37,679 nucleotides of DNA from an uncultured Clostridia bacterium. Lineage in GTDB: Bacteria; Bacillota; Clostridia; TANB77; CAG-508. A program made the translations under genes and the position numbers. The stretch is taken from NCBI GenBank assembly GCA_934121885.1, contig CAKOVH010000013.1, positions 1 to 37,679 of the forward strand. Direction: 5' to 3'. This document shows, in pieces, positions 22,923-30,251 of this stretch (the first letter of the stretch is position 1; each line of letters opens with the position of its first letter). Under the pieces are notes generated by a model. It saw only the letters and a program-made list of their open reading frames with translations. It ran no database searches and had not been told where the DNA came from.

Positions 22923-23978
22923 GTGGAAGAGATATTAAAATTAATTGCTCCTGGAACACCAATAAGAAATGGATTAGAAAACATTTTAAAAGCAAAAACA
23001 GGTGCATTAATAGCAGTAGGAGGAGATAATAAAGACGTTTTAGACCTAGTTGATGGTGGCTTTAAGATTGATGTTGAGTATTCTTCTTCAAAACTTTATG
23101 AACTTGCTAAAATGGATGGAGCAATAGTGCTAAGTTCAGATTTTAAAAGAATTTTATATGCAAATGCACAGCTTATTCCATCATCAGATATTCCAACATC
23201 TGAAACAGGAACTAGACATAGAACGGCAGAAAGAACAGCAAAACAAACAGGTGCGCTAGTAATTAGTATTTCACAAAGAAGAGGAATTATAACAATATTC
23301 AAGGGAAATTCTAGATATGTTTTAAGAGATCTTGAAACTGTTATATCTAATGCAAACCAAGCACTTCAAACTGTAGAAAAATACAAAAAAGTATTTGATA
23401 ATAAATTAAATATATTAAATGAATATGAGTTTAATGATATTGTAACACTTGAAAATGTAATTATTGCTATCCAAAGAGCAGAAATGGTAATGAGGATTGC
23501 AGATGAAGTAAATAGAGCGATAGACGAATTAGGTGAAGAAGGTCGTTTAATTGAAATGCAATTAGACGAATTAATTGGAGATTTAGAAAAAGAAGAATTA
23601 CTAATAATAAAAGATTATATAGCACCAGGTAAAAAGAGAAGTCCAGAAAAAACTCTAGAAGAAGTAAAAAAATTAAATCATGATGAATTAATGAAGGAAG
23701 AAAAAATTGCAAGATCACTTGGATACGAAGATTTTGATAATTATGATGAAGTTGGTGTTTATACAAAAGGATATAGAATTTTAAATAAAATACCAAGAAT
23801 GCCAAGTAATATAGTAGATAATTTAGTAAAATCATTTAAATCATTCCAACATATTCTAATCGCTGATATACCAAAACTAGATGAAGTTGAAGGTATTGGT
23901 GAGGTACGTGCAAGGACAATAAAACAATCATTAAAAAGAATGCAAGAACAATTTGTATTTGACAATTATGTAATTTAA
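22923..23978 (+). CDS. disA: DNA integrity scanning diadenylate cyclase DisA
   Basis: DisA scans DNA for branched structures and makes cyclic di-AMP from two ATP. The DAC domain carries LAPGTPIRNGLENIL-type start motifs, DGGFKIDVEYSSSKLYELAKMDGAIVLS (the DGA motif) and SETGTRHRTAERTAKQTGALV (the RHR motif). Both active-site motifs are intact. A helical linker follows, and a C-terminal helix-hairpin-helix region (VEGIGEVRARTIKQSL) binds DNA. I chose GTG 22923 because AAAGGAG ends 8 bp upstream, giving 351 residues; GTG 22914 overlaps that ribosome site. It follows radA by 26 bp, consistent with shared expression in checkpoint and repair, including at sporulation. Confidence 0.95.
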   Translation: MEEILKLIAPGTPIRNGLENILKAKTGALIAVGGDNKDVLDLVDGGFKIDVEYSSSKLYELAKMDGAIVLSSDFKRILYANAQLIPSSDIPTSETGTRHRTAERTAKQTGALVISISQRRGIITIFKGNSRYVLRDLETVISNANQALQTVEKYKKVFDNKLNILNEYEFNDIVTLENVIIAIQRAEMVMRIADEVNRAIDELGEEGRLIEMQLDELIGDLEKEELLIIKDYIAPGKKRSPEKTLEEVKKLNHDELMKEEKIARSLGYEDFDNYDEVGVYTKGYRILNKIPRMPSNIVDNLVKSFKSFQHILIADIPKLDEVEGIGEVRARTIKQSLKRMQEQFVFDNYVI

Positions 23979-24001
23979 ACATAAAAGAAAGAGGTAAAAA
24001 T

Positions 24002-24817
24002 ATGAAAAAAGTTTTAGGTAGAATTTTATTAATAATAGCAATTTTAGCAGTAATTGCAGGAATAGAATTTGTAAGCTATGGTATTTATAAAAAAGCAACA
24101 TTAAAGGTACAAAATCCTGTTGCAACAATAGAAATTGAAGATTATGGAACAATAAAAGTAGAGTTATATCCAGATAAAGCACCAAATACTGTAACAAACT
24201 TTATACGTTTAGCAAATAGAGGATTTTATAATGGAAGTACAATTCATAGAACAGTTCCAAACTTTGTTATACAAGGTGGATCAAAGAATGGAGACACAAC
24301 AGCTTCTCCAAAATTAAGCGACATTATGGATGATGTAAAAGAAGATAAAGAATATAATATAAATGGAGAATTTATTGCTAATGGTTATAATTCAAACAAT
24401 CTAAAACATAAAAGAGGAGTTATATCTATGGCAAGAGCCGATTATAGCCAATATGGTAGCCAAATAATTGAAAAAGGATATAATTCAGCAAGTTCACAAT
24501 TCTATATAACAGTTGCAGACAATACATCTTTAGATGGATTATATGCAGCTTTTGGTGAAGTAATTGAAGGAATGGATGTTGTAGACAAAATATCTAATGT
24601 AGAAGTTTATTATAGAGATAGTGAATTAAAAGAAAATGAAGAAGCTCCAAAAGATGATAATGGTAATACAATACAATCAGATACACCAAAAAAAGAAATA
24701 AAAATAAAAAGTGTAACAGTGGAAACTTATGGTATAGATTATGGAATTCCTGAGACACATGATGTATTTGATGCATATGCATGGCTATTAAAACAATATT
24801 ATGGAATAACAAACTAA
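24002..24817 (+). CDS. Membrane-anchored cyclophilin-type peptidyl-prolyl isomerase
   Basis: The 271-residue protein starts with MKKVLGRILLIIAILAVIAG, a membrane anchor or uncleaved signal with no lipobox cysteine. The cyclophilin fold follows from about residue 40: VATIEIEDYGTIKVELYPDKAPNTVTNFIRLANRGFYNG. Then comes TIHRTVPNFVIQGG, where the histidine-arginine-x-phenylalanine segment is the core of the proline-binding site, followed by KHKRGVISMARADYS, SASSQFYITVAD and YAAFGEVIEGMDVVDKI. A hydrophilic C-terminal extension ends in LLKQYYGITN. It probably folds exported proteins at the outer face of the membrane. The start has AAAGAGG 7 bp upstream; it lies 23 bp after disA and ends at a strong terminator. 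Confidence 0.92.
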   Translation: MKKVLGRILLIIAILAVIAGIEFVSYGIYKKATLKVQNPVATIEIEDYGTIKVELYPDKAPNTVTNFIRLANRGFYNGSTIHRTVPNFVIQGGSKNGDTTASPKLSDIMDDVKEDKEYNINGEFIANGYNSNNLKHKRGVISMARADYSQYGSQIIEKGYNSASSQFYITVADNTSLDGLYAAFGEVIEGMDVVDKISNVEVYYRDSELKENEEAPKDDNGNTIQSDTPKKEIKIKSVTVETYGIDYGIPETHDVFDAYAWLLKQYYGITN

Positions 24818-24841
24818 AATAAAAAATTGCACTATCTGATA

Positions 24842-24884
24842 AAAAACTATTTGTAAAATTCAGATATTTTACAAATAGTTTTTC
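24842..24884 (+). terminator. Strong terminator after the cyclophilin gene
   Basis: An 18-bp perfect stem (24842-24859 with 24866-24883) around loop TCAGAT. The left arm is A-rich and the right arm ends in a T run, so it works as a terminator on either strand. Confidence 0.85.
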
Positions 24885-24933
24885 TATGCTAAAATCATAA
24901 ATATTATTGCAATATATAAATTAGGAGCAAGAA

Positions 24934-26085
24934 ATGAAAGAATATTTTTATAAAAAAGAATACAAATATATGTACTTAAGTATATTCTTATATAATTTTG
25001 CAAATGCTTTAAGCGAAACGTTTGGAGCAGTTATGCTATATAAAGCAGGTTTACCTATACATATAATATTATTAATATATGGAATTAGATTTTTAATAAT
25101 GGGATTTATAACACCATTATATGTAACAATATCCAGCAAAATAGGAGTTGCAAAATGCATACTAATTTCGAATATATTTAACATTATATATACATATCTA
25201 GTGCTAAATACTCAAAATTTATATGCTAATATTGTTATTTTTGTAATATCAATGGGATTAAATGGACTATCTAATCCTTCTTCAGATGCATTATCAAGTA
25301 AATATGTTGAAAGTGAACACAGAGGAAGATTTAATAGTTTATACAGTATAAGCAAAATACTTGGTACTGTTATGGCAAGTTGTTTAGTAGCTTGGGGAGT
25401 AATAAGTAATAATACATTAACACTATTTATTATAATTACAATGTTCTTTTTAATGCAATATCTTGTAATATTAAAGATAGATTATAAACCAGAAAGAAAG
25501 GCAAATGTTTTTAAGGAAAGCATAAAGTATTTAGTACATAGTAAGAGTAGATATAAAATTATATATGCATTAAAAACTAGTCATATAATAGAAAGACATT
25601 TTGTTCCTTTATATTTATATTTAGTATTGCAAGATTTTAAAGCTTTTTCTGTAATTACTATATTATCACTATTATTTCAGGTTGTAACAATAGTTTTGAT
25701 TGGAGAATATACGGATAAAGACATAAAAAAATCAAATAGTCTAGTAACACTGATAAAAGCAAGCATTACAATGGTATATTTATTTGCAAAAGATAAATTT
25801 ATAATATCTCTTAATAAGACAGTTAGTGATAATATTTCAAAGGTTTATGATACATCAATACAAACATCAATACAAAATATCATTAAAGAATCAAAAGAAG
25901 ATAATGATTTATTATCATCAGTTGGACAAATGAGTTTATGTTTTACAGAGGTTATTGTATTTAGTATATTAGCAATTTTAAGTAAATTTATAGGAGAAAA
26001 AATATTTATTGTAATTTTTATTTTGTCAATATTATCTACAGTATTTATAAATGTAAATATAAAAAAGAGTAAAAGTAGTGAATAA
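24934..26085 (+). CDS. Major facilitator superfamily (MFS) transporter
   Basis: A 383-residue integral membrane protein with about ten to twelve predicted helices. The first half carries IYGIRFLIMGFITPLYVTIS and the loop motif EHRGRFNSLYSISKILGTVMAS, which resembles the RG(R)xxG-type segments of MFS efflux carriers. A cytoplasmic loop (about 185-205, KPERKANVFKESIKYLVHSK) divides the halves. The second half has an unusually hydrophilic segment (SDNISKVYDTSIQTSIQNII). No substrate can be assigned. It is a single gene, starting with AGGAG 7 bp before ATG, bracketed by terminators at 24842 and 26088. Confidence 0.8.
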   Translation: MKEYFYKKEYKYMYLSIFLYNFANALSETFGAVMLYKAGLPIHIILLIYGIRFLIMGFITPLYVTISSKIGVAKCILISNIFNIIYTYLVLNTQNLYANIVIFVISMGLNGLSNPSSDALSSKYVESEHRGRFNSLYSISKILGTVMASCLVAWGVISNNTLTLFIIITMFFLMQYLVILKIDYKPERKANVFKESIKYLVHSKSRYKIIYALKTSHIIERHFVPLYLYLVLQDFKAFSVITILSLLFQVVTIVLIGEYTDKDIKKSNSLVTLIKASITMVYLFAKDKFIISLNKTVSDNISKVYDTSIQTSIQNIIKESKEDNDLLSSVGQMSLCFTEVIVFSILAILSKFIGEKIFIVIFILSILSTVFINVNIKKSKSSE

Positions 26086-26087
26086 GA

Positions 26088-26111
26088 AAAGAGGTGCTAA
26101 GACACCTCTTT
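26088..26111. terminator. Bidirectional terminator shared by the MFS gene and spoIIID
   Basis: AAAGAGGTG pairs with CACCTCTTT around a 6-nt loop. The loop contains the TAG stop of spoIIID (minus strand), so the last codons of spoIIID form the stem. A and T runs on both sides permit termination in both directions between the converging genes. Confidence 0.8.
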
Positions 26112-26378
26112 ATTTTTATTATCTACAATTTCATGATGATATTTTAATTTGGTAGCAAGCCCCCCTCTTATATGCCTTTCGGCTTTATTTTCATCTAGAA
26201 TATTTCTAACCTCAGATGCTAAAACAGGATTTATAGTAAGTAACCTTTCCGAAACATCCTTATGTACAGTACTTTTGCTAACTCCAAACTTTTTAGCTGC
26301 ACCTCTTACAGTATCTTTTGAATCTATAATATAATGTGCTAAGCTGATTGCACGTTCTTCTATTGAGTAATTCTTCAT
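26097..26378 (-). CDS. spoIIID: Stage III sporulation transcriptional regulator SpoIIID
   Basis: SpoIIID is a small DNA-binding protein that switches the mother-cell programme from SigE to SigK. The 93-residue sequence MKNYSIEERAISLAHYIIDS, DTVRGAAKKFGVSKSTVHKD (helix-turn-helix) and NEHVSERL-like continuation VSERLLTINPVLASEVRNIL match the family throughout, including the basic C-terminus AERHIRGGLATKLKYHH. I chose the ATG at 26378 with AAGGAGG 7 bp upstream; the frame is open further but lacks support. An AATACAAT at 26412-26419 on the minus strand matches the SigE -10 (CATACAAT) in 7 of 8 positions, without a convincing -35. It is divergent from yabG, a late mother-cell gene. Confidence 0.95.
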   Translation of the reverse strand: MKNYSIEERAISLAHYIIDSKDTVRGAAKKFGVSKSTVHKDVSERLLTINPVLASEVRNILDENKAERHIRGGLATKLKYHHEIVDNKNKEVS

Positions 26379-26448
26379 AAAGAAACCTCCTTGTGTTTCG
26401 ATGTTTTCTACATTGTATTCGTAAAAAATGATTAGTAGAACTAATTGC

Positions 26449-26476
26449 ACATTTTTCCATAATTCGACATAGGATA
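26449..26476 (+). promoter_or_regulatory. SigK-type sporulation promoter upstream of yabG
   Basis: AC (26449-26450), a 17-bp spacer and CATAGGATA (26468-26476) fit the SigK consensus AC-N16/17-CATAnnnTA. The predicted start lies about 25 bp before the yabG ATG. In Bacillus subtilis yabG is a SigK-dependent gene, so pattern and position agree. Confidence 0.65.
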
Positions 26477-26507
26477 TACTAATCTAGAATGCTAATGAGG
26501 TGAAAAA

Positions 26508-27329
26508 ATGGATAAGATAAGAAGAGGAGATATTGTTGGCAGAAAGTCATATAATAAAGATATTCTATTTGTTGTAGAAAGAATTATTAAAACAAAATCA
26601 GGAAAACAAATAGCTATATTAAAAGGTTTAAATATTAGAATACAAGCTGATAGTGATATAGAAGATTTAGACAAAATTGATGAAAAAAGAATTGCAAAAA
26701 GCGAAGCAGATTTAAATGCAAGACTTATTTCTAGATTAGGTAAAAACGGAAAAACAAATGAAACTTTTAAAAGAACTAATAAAGTTATTTATACAGGTAG
26801 AATATTACATTTAGATGGTGATAAAAGATATAGTGAAAAATCAAATATGTTTTATAAAAAAATGGGGTTAAAAGCGTTTGTAAAGAATGTACCGGAAAGT
26901 AGACAAGCAAATGTGGTAGAATATCTAATAAAAAGATATAATCCAGATATTTTAGTAGTAACAGGCCATGACGGAATGATAAAAAACGGAACAGGCTTTA
27001 ATGATATATATAATTATAGAAATTCAAAGTATTTTATAAATACAGTAAATAAAGCAAGACAAATAAAGTTAAATAAAGATTTAGTAATTTTTGCAGGTGC
27101 GTGTCAAAGCTATTATGAGGAATTAATTAAAGCAGGAGCAAATTTTGCATCATCACCAGCACGAATTTTAATAGATTTTATGGATCCACTAGTAGTTGCA
27201 GAAAAAGTAGCAATAACAGATTATAATAAATATGTAACAATAAGAGATATAGAAGATGATTTACGTGATGGGGAAAGAGGAGTAAGCGGAATTGGAGCAA
27301 TGGGAAAGAAGAAAATAATGGAATATTAA
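26508..27329 (+). CDS. yabG: Sporulation-specific protease YabG
   Basis: YabG (peptidase family U57) is a cysteine-type protease that processes spore coat and cortex proteins late in sporulation. The 273-residue product shows the family start DKIRRGDIVGRKSYNKDILF. Further landmarks are VVTGHDGMIKNGTGFNDIYNYRNSKYF, with a conserved HD, and LVIFAGACQSYYEELIKAGANFASSPARI, with the conserved cysteine. IDFMDPLVVAEKVAITDY and VSGIGAMGKK follow. A GAGGTG ribosome site lies 6 bp before the ATG. Downstream comes veg, the same yabG-veg order as in Bacillus. Expression is probably from the SigK-type promoter at 26449. Confidence 0.95.
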   Translation: MDKIRRGDIVGRKSYNKDILFVVERIIKTKSGKQIAILKGLNIRIQADSDIEDLDKIDEKRIAKSEADLNARLISRLGKNGKTNETFKRTNKVIYTGRILHLDGDKRYSEKSNMFYKKMGLKAFVKNVPESRQANVVEYLIKRYNPDILVVTGHDGMIKNGTGFNDIYNYRNSKYFINTVNKARQIKLNKDLVIFAGACQSYYEELIKAGANFASSPARILIDFMDPLVVAEKVAITDYNKYVTIRDIEDDLRDGERGVSGIGAMGKKKIMEY

Positions 27330-27332
27330 CAT

Positions 27333-27371
27333 TGTAATATTTTTGTAATACAAATGTAATATAAATGTAAT
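27333..27371 (+). promoter_or_regulatory. Four identical TGTAAT hexamers at exact 11-bp period
   Basis: TGTAAT occurs at 27333, 27344, 27355 and 27366, each separated by five A/T-rich bases. This is a doubled TGTWAH-N5-TGTWAH element, the WalR consensus. It lies right after the yabG stop and about 60 bp before the veg -35, with a terminator hairpin between. The pattern is seen directly; the regulator is inferred. Confidence 0.6.
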
Positions 27372-27399
27372 AAAACGAGCAAAATGCCTAGAAATAAAC

Positions 27400-27432
27400 A
27401 AAAAAGCTTGCTGACACAAAGCGAGCTTTTTT
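27400..27432 (+). terminator. Terminator after yabG, overlapping the veg -35 box
   Basis: AAAAAAGCTTGCT pairs with AGCGAGCTTTTTT (two G-T or mismatched positions) around a 7-nt loop. The final T residues of the right arm are the first bases of the veg TTGACT box. Confidence 0.75.
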
Positions 27433-27459
27433 GACTTTTGGAAAATGTTATGATAGAAT
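27431..27459 (+). promoter_or_regulatory. SigA-type promoter for veg
   Basis: TTGACT (27431-27436), a 17-bp spacer and TAGAAT (27454-27459), 30 bp before the start codon. Confidence 0.7.
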
Positions 27460-27488
27460 AAGCTCATCTTATAGGAGTAGGTGATTAA

Positions 27489-27779
27489 ATGATTTATCCA
27501 ACAGACATAGCAAGTCTTAAAACTGATATTAATGAAAAAATTGGACAAAAGATAATTGTAAAAGGTTCATTAGGAAGATGTAAATCGTTTGAGAAAGAAG
27601 CCACAATAGAAAAAGCTTATCCTAATATTTTCGTAATAAAATATGAAGAGGATGAGGGAAATGTTACATATAGCTATACAGATATTTTAACAAGAACTGT
27701 AGAGGTAGATGTATTTGATGGAAATGGATATAGTCCATTAATACCACCAATTTCAGAAATGAAAAAACAAAGAGTATAA
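27489..27779 (+). CDS. veg: Veg family protein
   Basis: Veg is a small, abundant Bacillota protein with an SH3-like beta fold, linked in Bacillus to biofilm matrix gene expression. The 96-residue protein reads IASLKTDINEKIGQKIIVKG, then GRCKSFEKEATIEKAYPNIF and YSYTDILTRTVEVDVFDG, matching the family along its whole length. It is slightly longer than the Bacillus protein because of a short C-terminal tail. AGGAGTAGGTG precedes the ATG. It stands alone between its own promoter and terminator, in the conserved position after yabG. Confidence 0.9.
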   Translation: MIYPTDIASLKTDINEKIGQKIIVKGSLGRCKSFEKEATIEKAYPNIFVIKYEEDEGNVTYSYTDILTRTVEVDVFDGNGYSPLIPPISEMKKQRV

Positions 27780-27791
27780 TTAAATAAAAAC

Positions 27792-27822
27792 AAAAAAATT
27801 CCTAATTTAGGAATTTTTTTTT
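27792..27822 (+). terminator. Terminator after veg
   Basis: A near-perfect A/T-rich palindrome with a 13-bp stem (CCTA/TAGG at the tip, 3-nt loop), ending in nine T residues, 13 bp after the veg stop. Confidence 0.8.
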
Positions 27823-27872
27823 ATGTCCTTAAATATACATTACTAATTAGAAATTTAAGGAGGGGTTTAAAG

Positions 27873-29402
27873 ATGGCTGTTGAAACGACTAAAGATAGTT
27901 TATGCATTAACCAAATAATTGAACAAAAAAATGAAAGTGTTGTTGTAGAAGGAGATAGTATAATCCCTGATATAAAGCCAGATATTTTAAGCGCGGTAAG
28001 TACAGTAGGTACTGTTTGCATTTATAAAAAAGAAATATTAGAAGGAAAGGTGCGAATAGATGGTAGTATAGACACATACATCATGTATTTAGCAGATGAC
28101 GAGAATGGCAGTATAAGAAGCATTAATACAAATGTAGATTTTACTCAAATGATAGATATGCCAAAAGCAAATGCAGATATGATGTTAGAAACAGATGTAA
28201 TGCTAAAAAATATCGAATGTAGAGTAATAAACGGAAGAAAGGTAAACGTAAAGGCAAGCCTTGATATTTCAGCAAAAGTAAGTGCAAATGAAAATGTAGA
28301 TATAATAAACAGCGTAAAAATGAAGAACATACAAATGTTAAATACAGATTTTAATATTAATTCACTAATAGGAAGTGGAAGTACAAAAGTATATGCTAAA
28401 GACACAATTAATATTGACAATATAGATAATTTAGCAGAAGTAATGAAAGCTGAAATAAATATAATAAACAAAGATACAAAAATAAGCTATAATAAAGTGT
28501 TAGCAAAATCAGATATGAGTGTAAAAATATTATATTTAACAGAAGATAATCGTATAAATTCTGTACAAAGTACAATTCCTGTTATGGGATTTATAGACAT
28601 ACAAGACATTGCAGAAGATAATATATGTGATGTAAAATATGAAGTAAGAAATATGCTTGTAAAACCTAATAGTGCAGAAGATCACTCAGTATATATAGAA
28701 GTAGAAATGGAAATATTTTGCAAAGTATATCAAAACCAAGAATTAAAACTTATTCAAGACTTATATTGTCCAAATAAAAATGTAACATTTACACAAAGAC
28801 AAATTAATGTAATGCAGAAAAAAGACATAGTTCAAAACACTTGTAATATTAGAGAAAAACAACAAATTGCAGAACTACAAGGTAGAAAAATATTAGATGT
28901 TGGTGTAAGTACTGAAATACAAAAACAAACACTATTAACAGACAGAATATTATATGAAGGTGAAGTTAGCTTAAACTTTATATATGATTCTACAAGAGGT
29001 AGTGGAATAGATACAAAACAAATAAAAATGCCATTTACATTTAATGTAGATTTTGCAGGGGTAAATCAAAACTCAAAAGTAGATACAATGTTAGAAGTTG
29101 GCATGCAAGATTTTATAGTAACTGCTGATGATATGGTAGATATAAAAATAGATTTAAATTTTGTAACAAGTATGTCTAGAAATGCAGAAATAAATATTAT
29201 AGATGATATTAAGGAAGATGAAAGTAGAAACATTGTTACATACAGTATGATTGTATATTTCACTAAAAGTGGTGATAGTTTGTGGAAAATAGCTAAGAAA
29301 TTTGGAAGTACAGTGGAAGAAATTGCGAGGGTAAATGGAATTGAAAATGTTGATAAGCTAAATGTAGGACAGCAACTATTTATTCCTAGATACAATGGAT
29401 GA
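27873..29402 (+). CDS. sipL: SipL-like spore coat morphogenesis protein (SPOCS/DUF3794 repeats + LysM)
   Basis: The 509-residue protein has three repeats of the DUF3794 (SPOCS) domain. The first, about 20-150, starts with the SVVVEGDSIIPDIKPDILSA signature; the third, about 325-445, contains KKDIVQNTCNIREKQQIAEL. A single LysM ends it: TKSGDSLWKIAKKFGSTVEE, then LNVGQQLFIPRY. This is the architecture and length of Clostridioides difficile SipL, which binds SpoIVA through its LysM and tethers the coat to the forespore. LysM here may therefore bind protein rather than glycan. A strong AAGGAGGGG precedes the ATG. It overlaps yunB by 8 bp. I rate SipL likely, with a general SPOCS-LysM paralogue as alternative. 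Confidence 0.85.
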   Translation: MAVETTKDSLCINQIIEQKNESVVVEGDSIIPDIKPDILSAVSTVGTVCIYKKEILEGKVRIDGSIDTYIMYLADDENGSIRSINTNVDFTQMIDMPKANADMMLETDVMLKNIECRVINGRKVNVKASLDISAKVSANENVDIINSVKMKNIQMLNTDFNINSLIGSGSTKVYAKDTINIDNIDNLAEVMKAEINIINKDTKISYNKVLAKSDMSVKILYLTEDNRINSVQSTIPVMGFIDIQDIAEDNICDVKYEVRNMLVKPNSAEDHSVYIEVEMEIFCKVYQNQELKLIQDLYCPNKNVTFTQRQINVMQKKDIVQNTCNIREKQQIAELQGRKILDVGVSTEIQKQTLLTDRILYEGEVSLNFIYDSTRGSGIDTKQIKMPFTFNVDFAGVNQNSKVDTMLEVGMQDFIVTADDMVDIKIDLNFVTSMSRNAEINIIDDIKEDESRNIVTYSMIVYFTKSGDSLWKIAKKFGSTVEEIARVNGIENVDKLNVGQQLFIPRYNG

Positions 29403-30153
29403 AAATAAAAATAGGATAGAAAAAATATATAGTAGAAATAGAATAAAAGTTCCAAAGGTACAATTTTTCTTTCAAAGTAGAAGAAAAATTACATTTGCAA
29501 AAGAAAAAAGAGAAAATTTAAGAAAAATTAGTAAAATTTTATTAATATTAACAATAGCTTTTATGGTATGTAACATGCTAATAAAAGCTATTGAGCCAAT
29601 TATGGATAAACAATGTATATCGATGGCAAGAGCAATTGCAAGTAATATATCTAACAAACAGGCAACAGCAGTTATGGCAAATTATAAATATGAAGATTTA
29701 ATGAATATTTCTGTTGATGAAAATGGAAATATAAAAATGATTAGTGCAAATGTAATTACAATAAATAAAATTATATCTGATATACCAGTTTTAATCCAAC
29801 AAGAACTTGATGAAACGGAAAGTGGTAAGTTTTATATAAATTTAGGTTCATTTACTGGAAGCAGAATGTTAGCAGGCAGAGGTCCGAAAATAGAAATAAA
29901 AATGTCTACAATAGGAGACATTCAAACCGATTTAAAATCAGAATTTAGTTCAGCAGGTATAAATCAAACAATTCATAGAATTTACTTAGAGGTAACTTGT
30001 AATGTTGTAATATTAACACCATTTGATACAATAGAAGAAACTATTGTAAATCAAGTACTTTTAGCAGAAGGGGTAATTGTTGGAAATATACCAAATACTT
30101 ATTATAATTTAGAAGGGTTAAATAATAATAATTTAGTTGATGTAATTGAGTAA
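29395..30153 (+). CDS. yunB: Sporulation protein YunB
   Basis: YunB is a mother-cell membrane protein of Bacillota, SigE-controlled in Bacillus. The 252-residue sequence has a basic N-terminus (FFFQSRRKITFAKEKRENLR), one membrane helix (about 50-68, KILLILTIAFMVCNMLIKAI) and an outside domain with ARAIASNISNKQATAV. The conserved GKFYINLGSFTGSRMLAGRG, ISTIGDI-like KMSTIGDIQTDLKSEFSSAG and IVGNIPNTYYNL follow. It starts within the end of the SipL-like gene without its own clear ribosome site, so translation is probably coupled and the two proteins are made together. Its stop codon lies inside the stem of the terminator that follows. Confidence 0.9.
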   Translation: MDENKNRIEKIYSRNRIKVPKVQFFFQSRRKITFAKEKRENLRKISKILLILTIAFMVCNMLIKAIEPIMDKQCISMARAIASNISNKQATAVMANYKYEDLMNISVDENGNIKMISANVITINKIISDIPVLIQQELDETESGKFYINLGSFTGSRMLAGRGPKIEIKMSTIGDIQTDLKSEFSSAGINQTIHRIYLEVTCNVVILTPFDTIEETIVNQVLLAEGVIVGNIPNTYYNLEGLNNNNLVDVIE

Positions 30154-30184
30154 AAGAAGGTAAAGGCTTCTTTTACTTTTTTTC
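30150..30184 (+). terminator. Terminator overlapping the yunB stop codon
   Basis: GTAAAAGAAG and CTTCTTTTAC form a perfect 10-bp stem (30150-30159 with 30167-30176), followed by eight T residues. The TAA stop is part of the left arm. Confidence 0.9.
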
Positions 30185-30186
30185 TA

Positions 30187-30215
30187 TTGACATTAAATTT
30201 TAGTTTGTATATTAT
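30187..30215 (+). promoter_or_regulatory. SigA-type promoter of the transglutaminase-like module
   Basis: Consensus TTGACA (30187-30192), a 17-bp spacer and TATTAT (30210-30215), 36 bp before the GTG start at 30252. Confidence 0.75.
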
Positions 30216-30251
30216 ATACTTAAATTAAGTGTAACTTAAGAGGAGAAAAAA

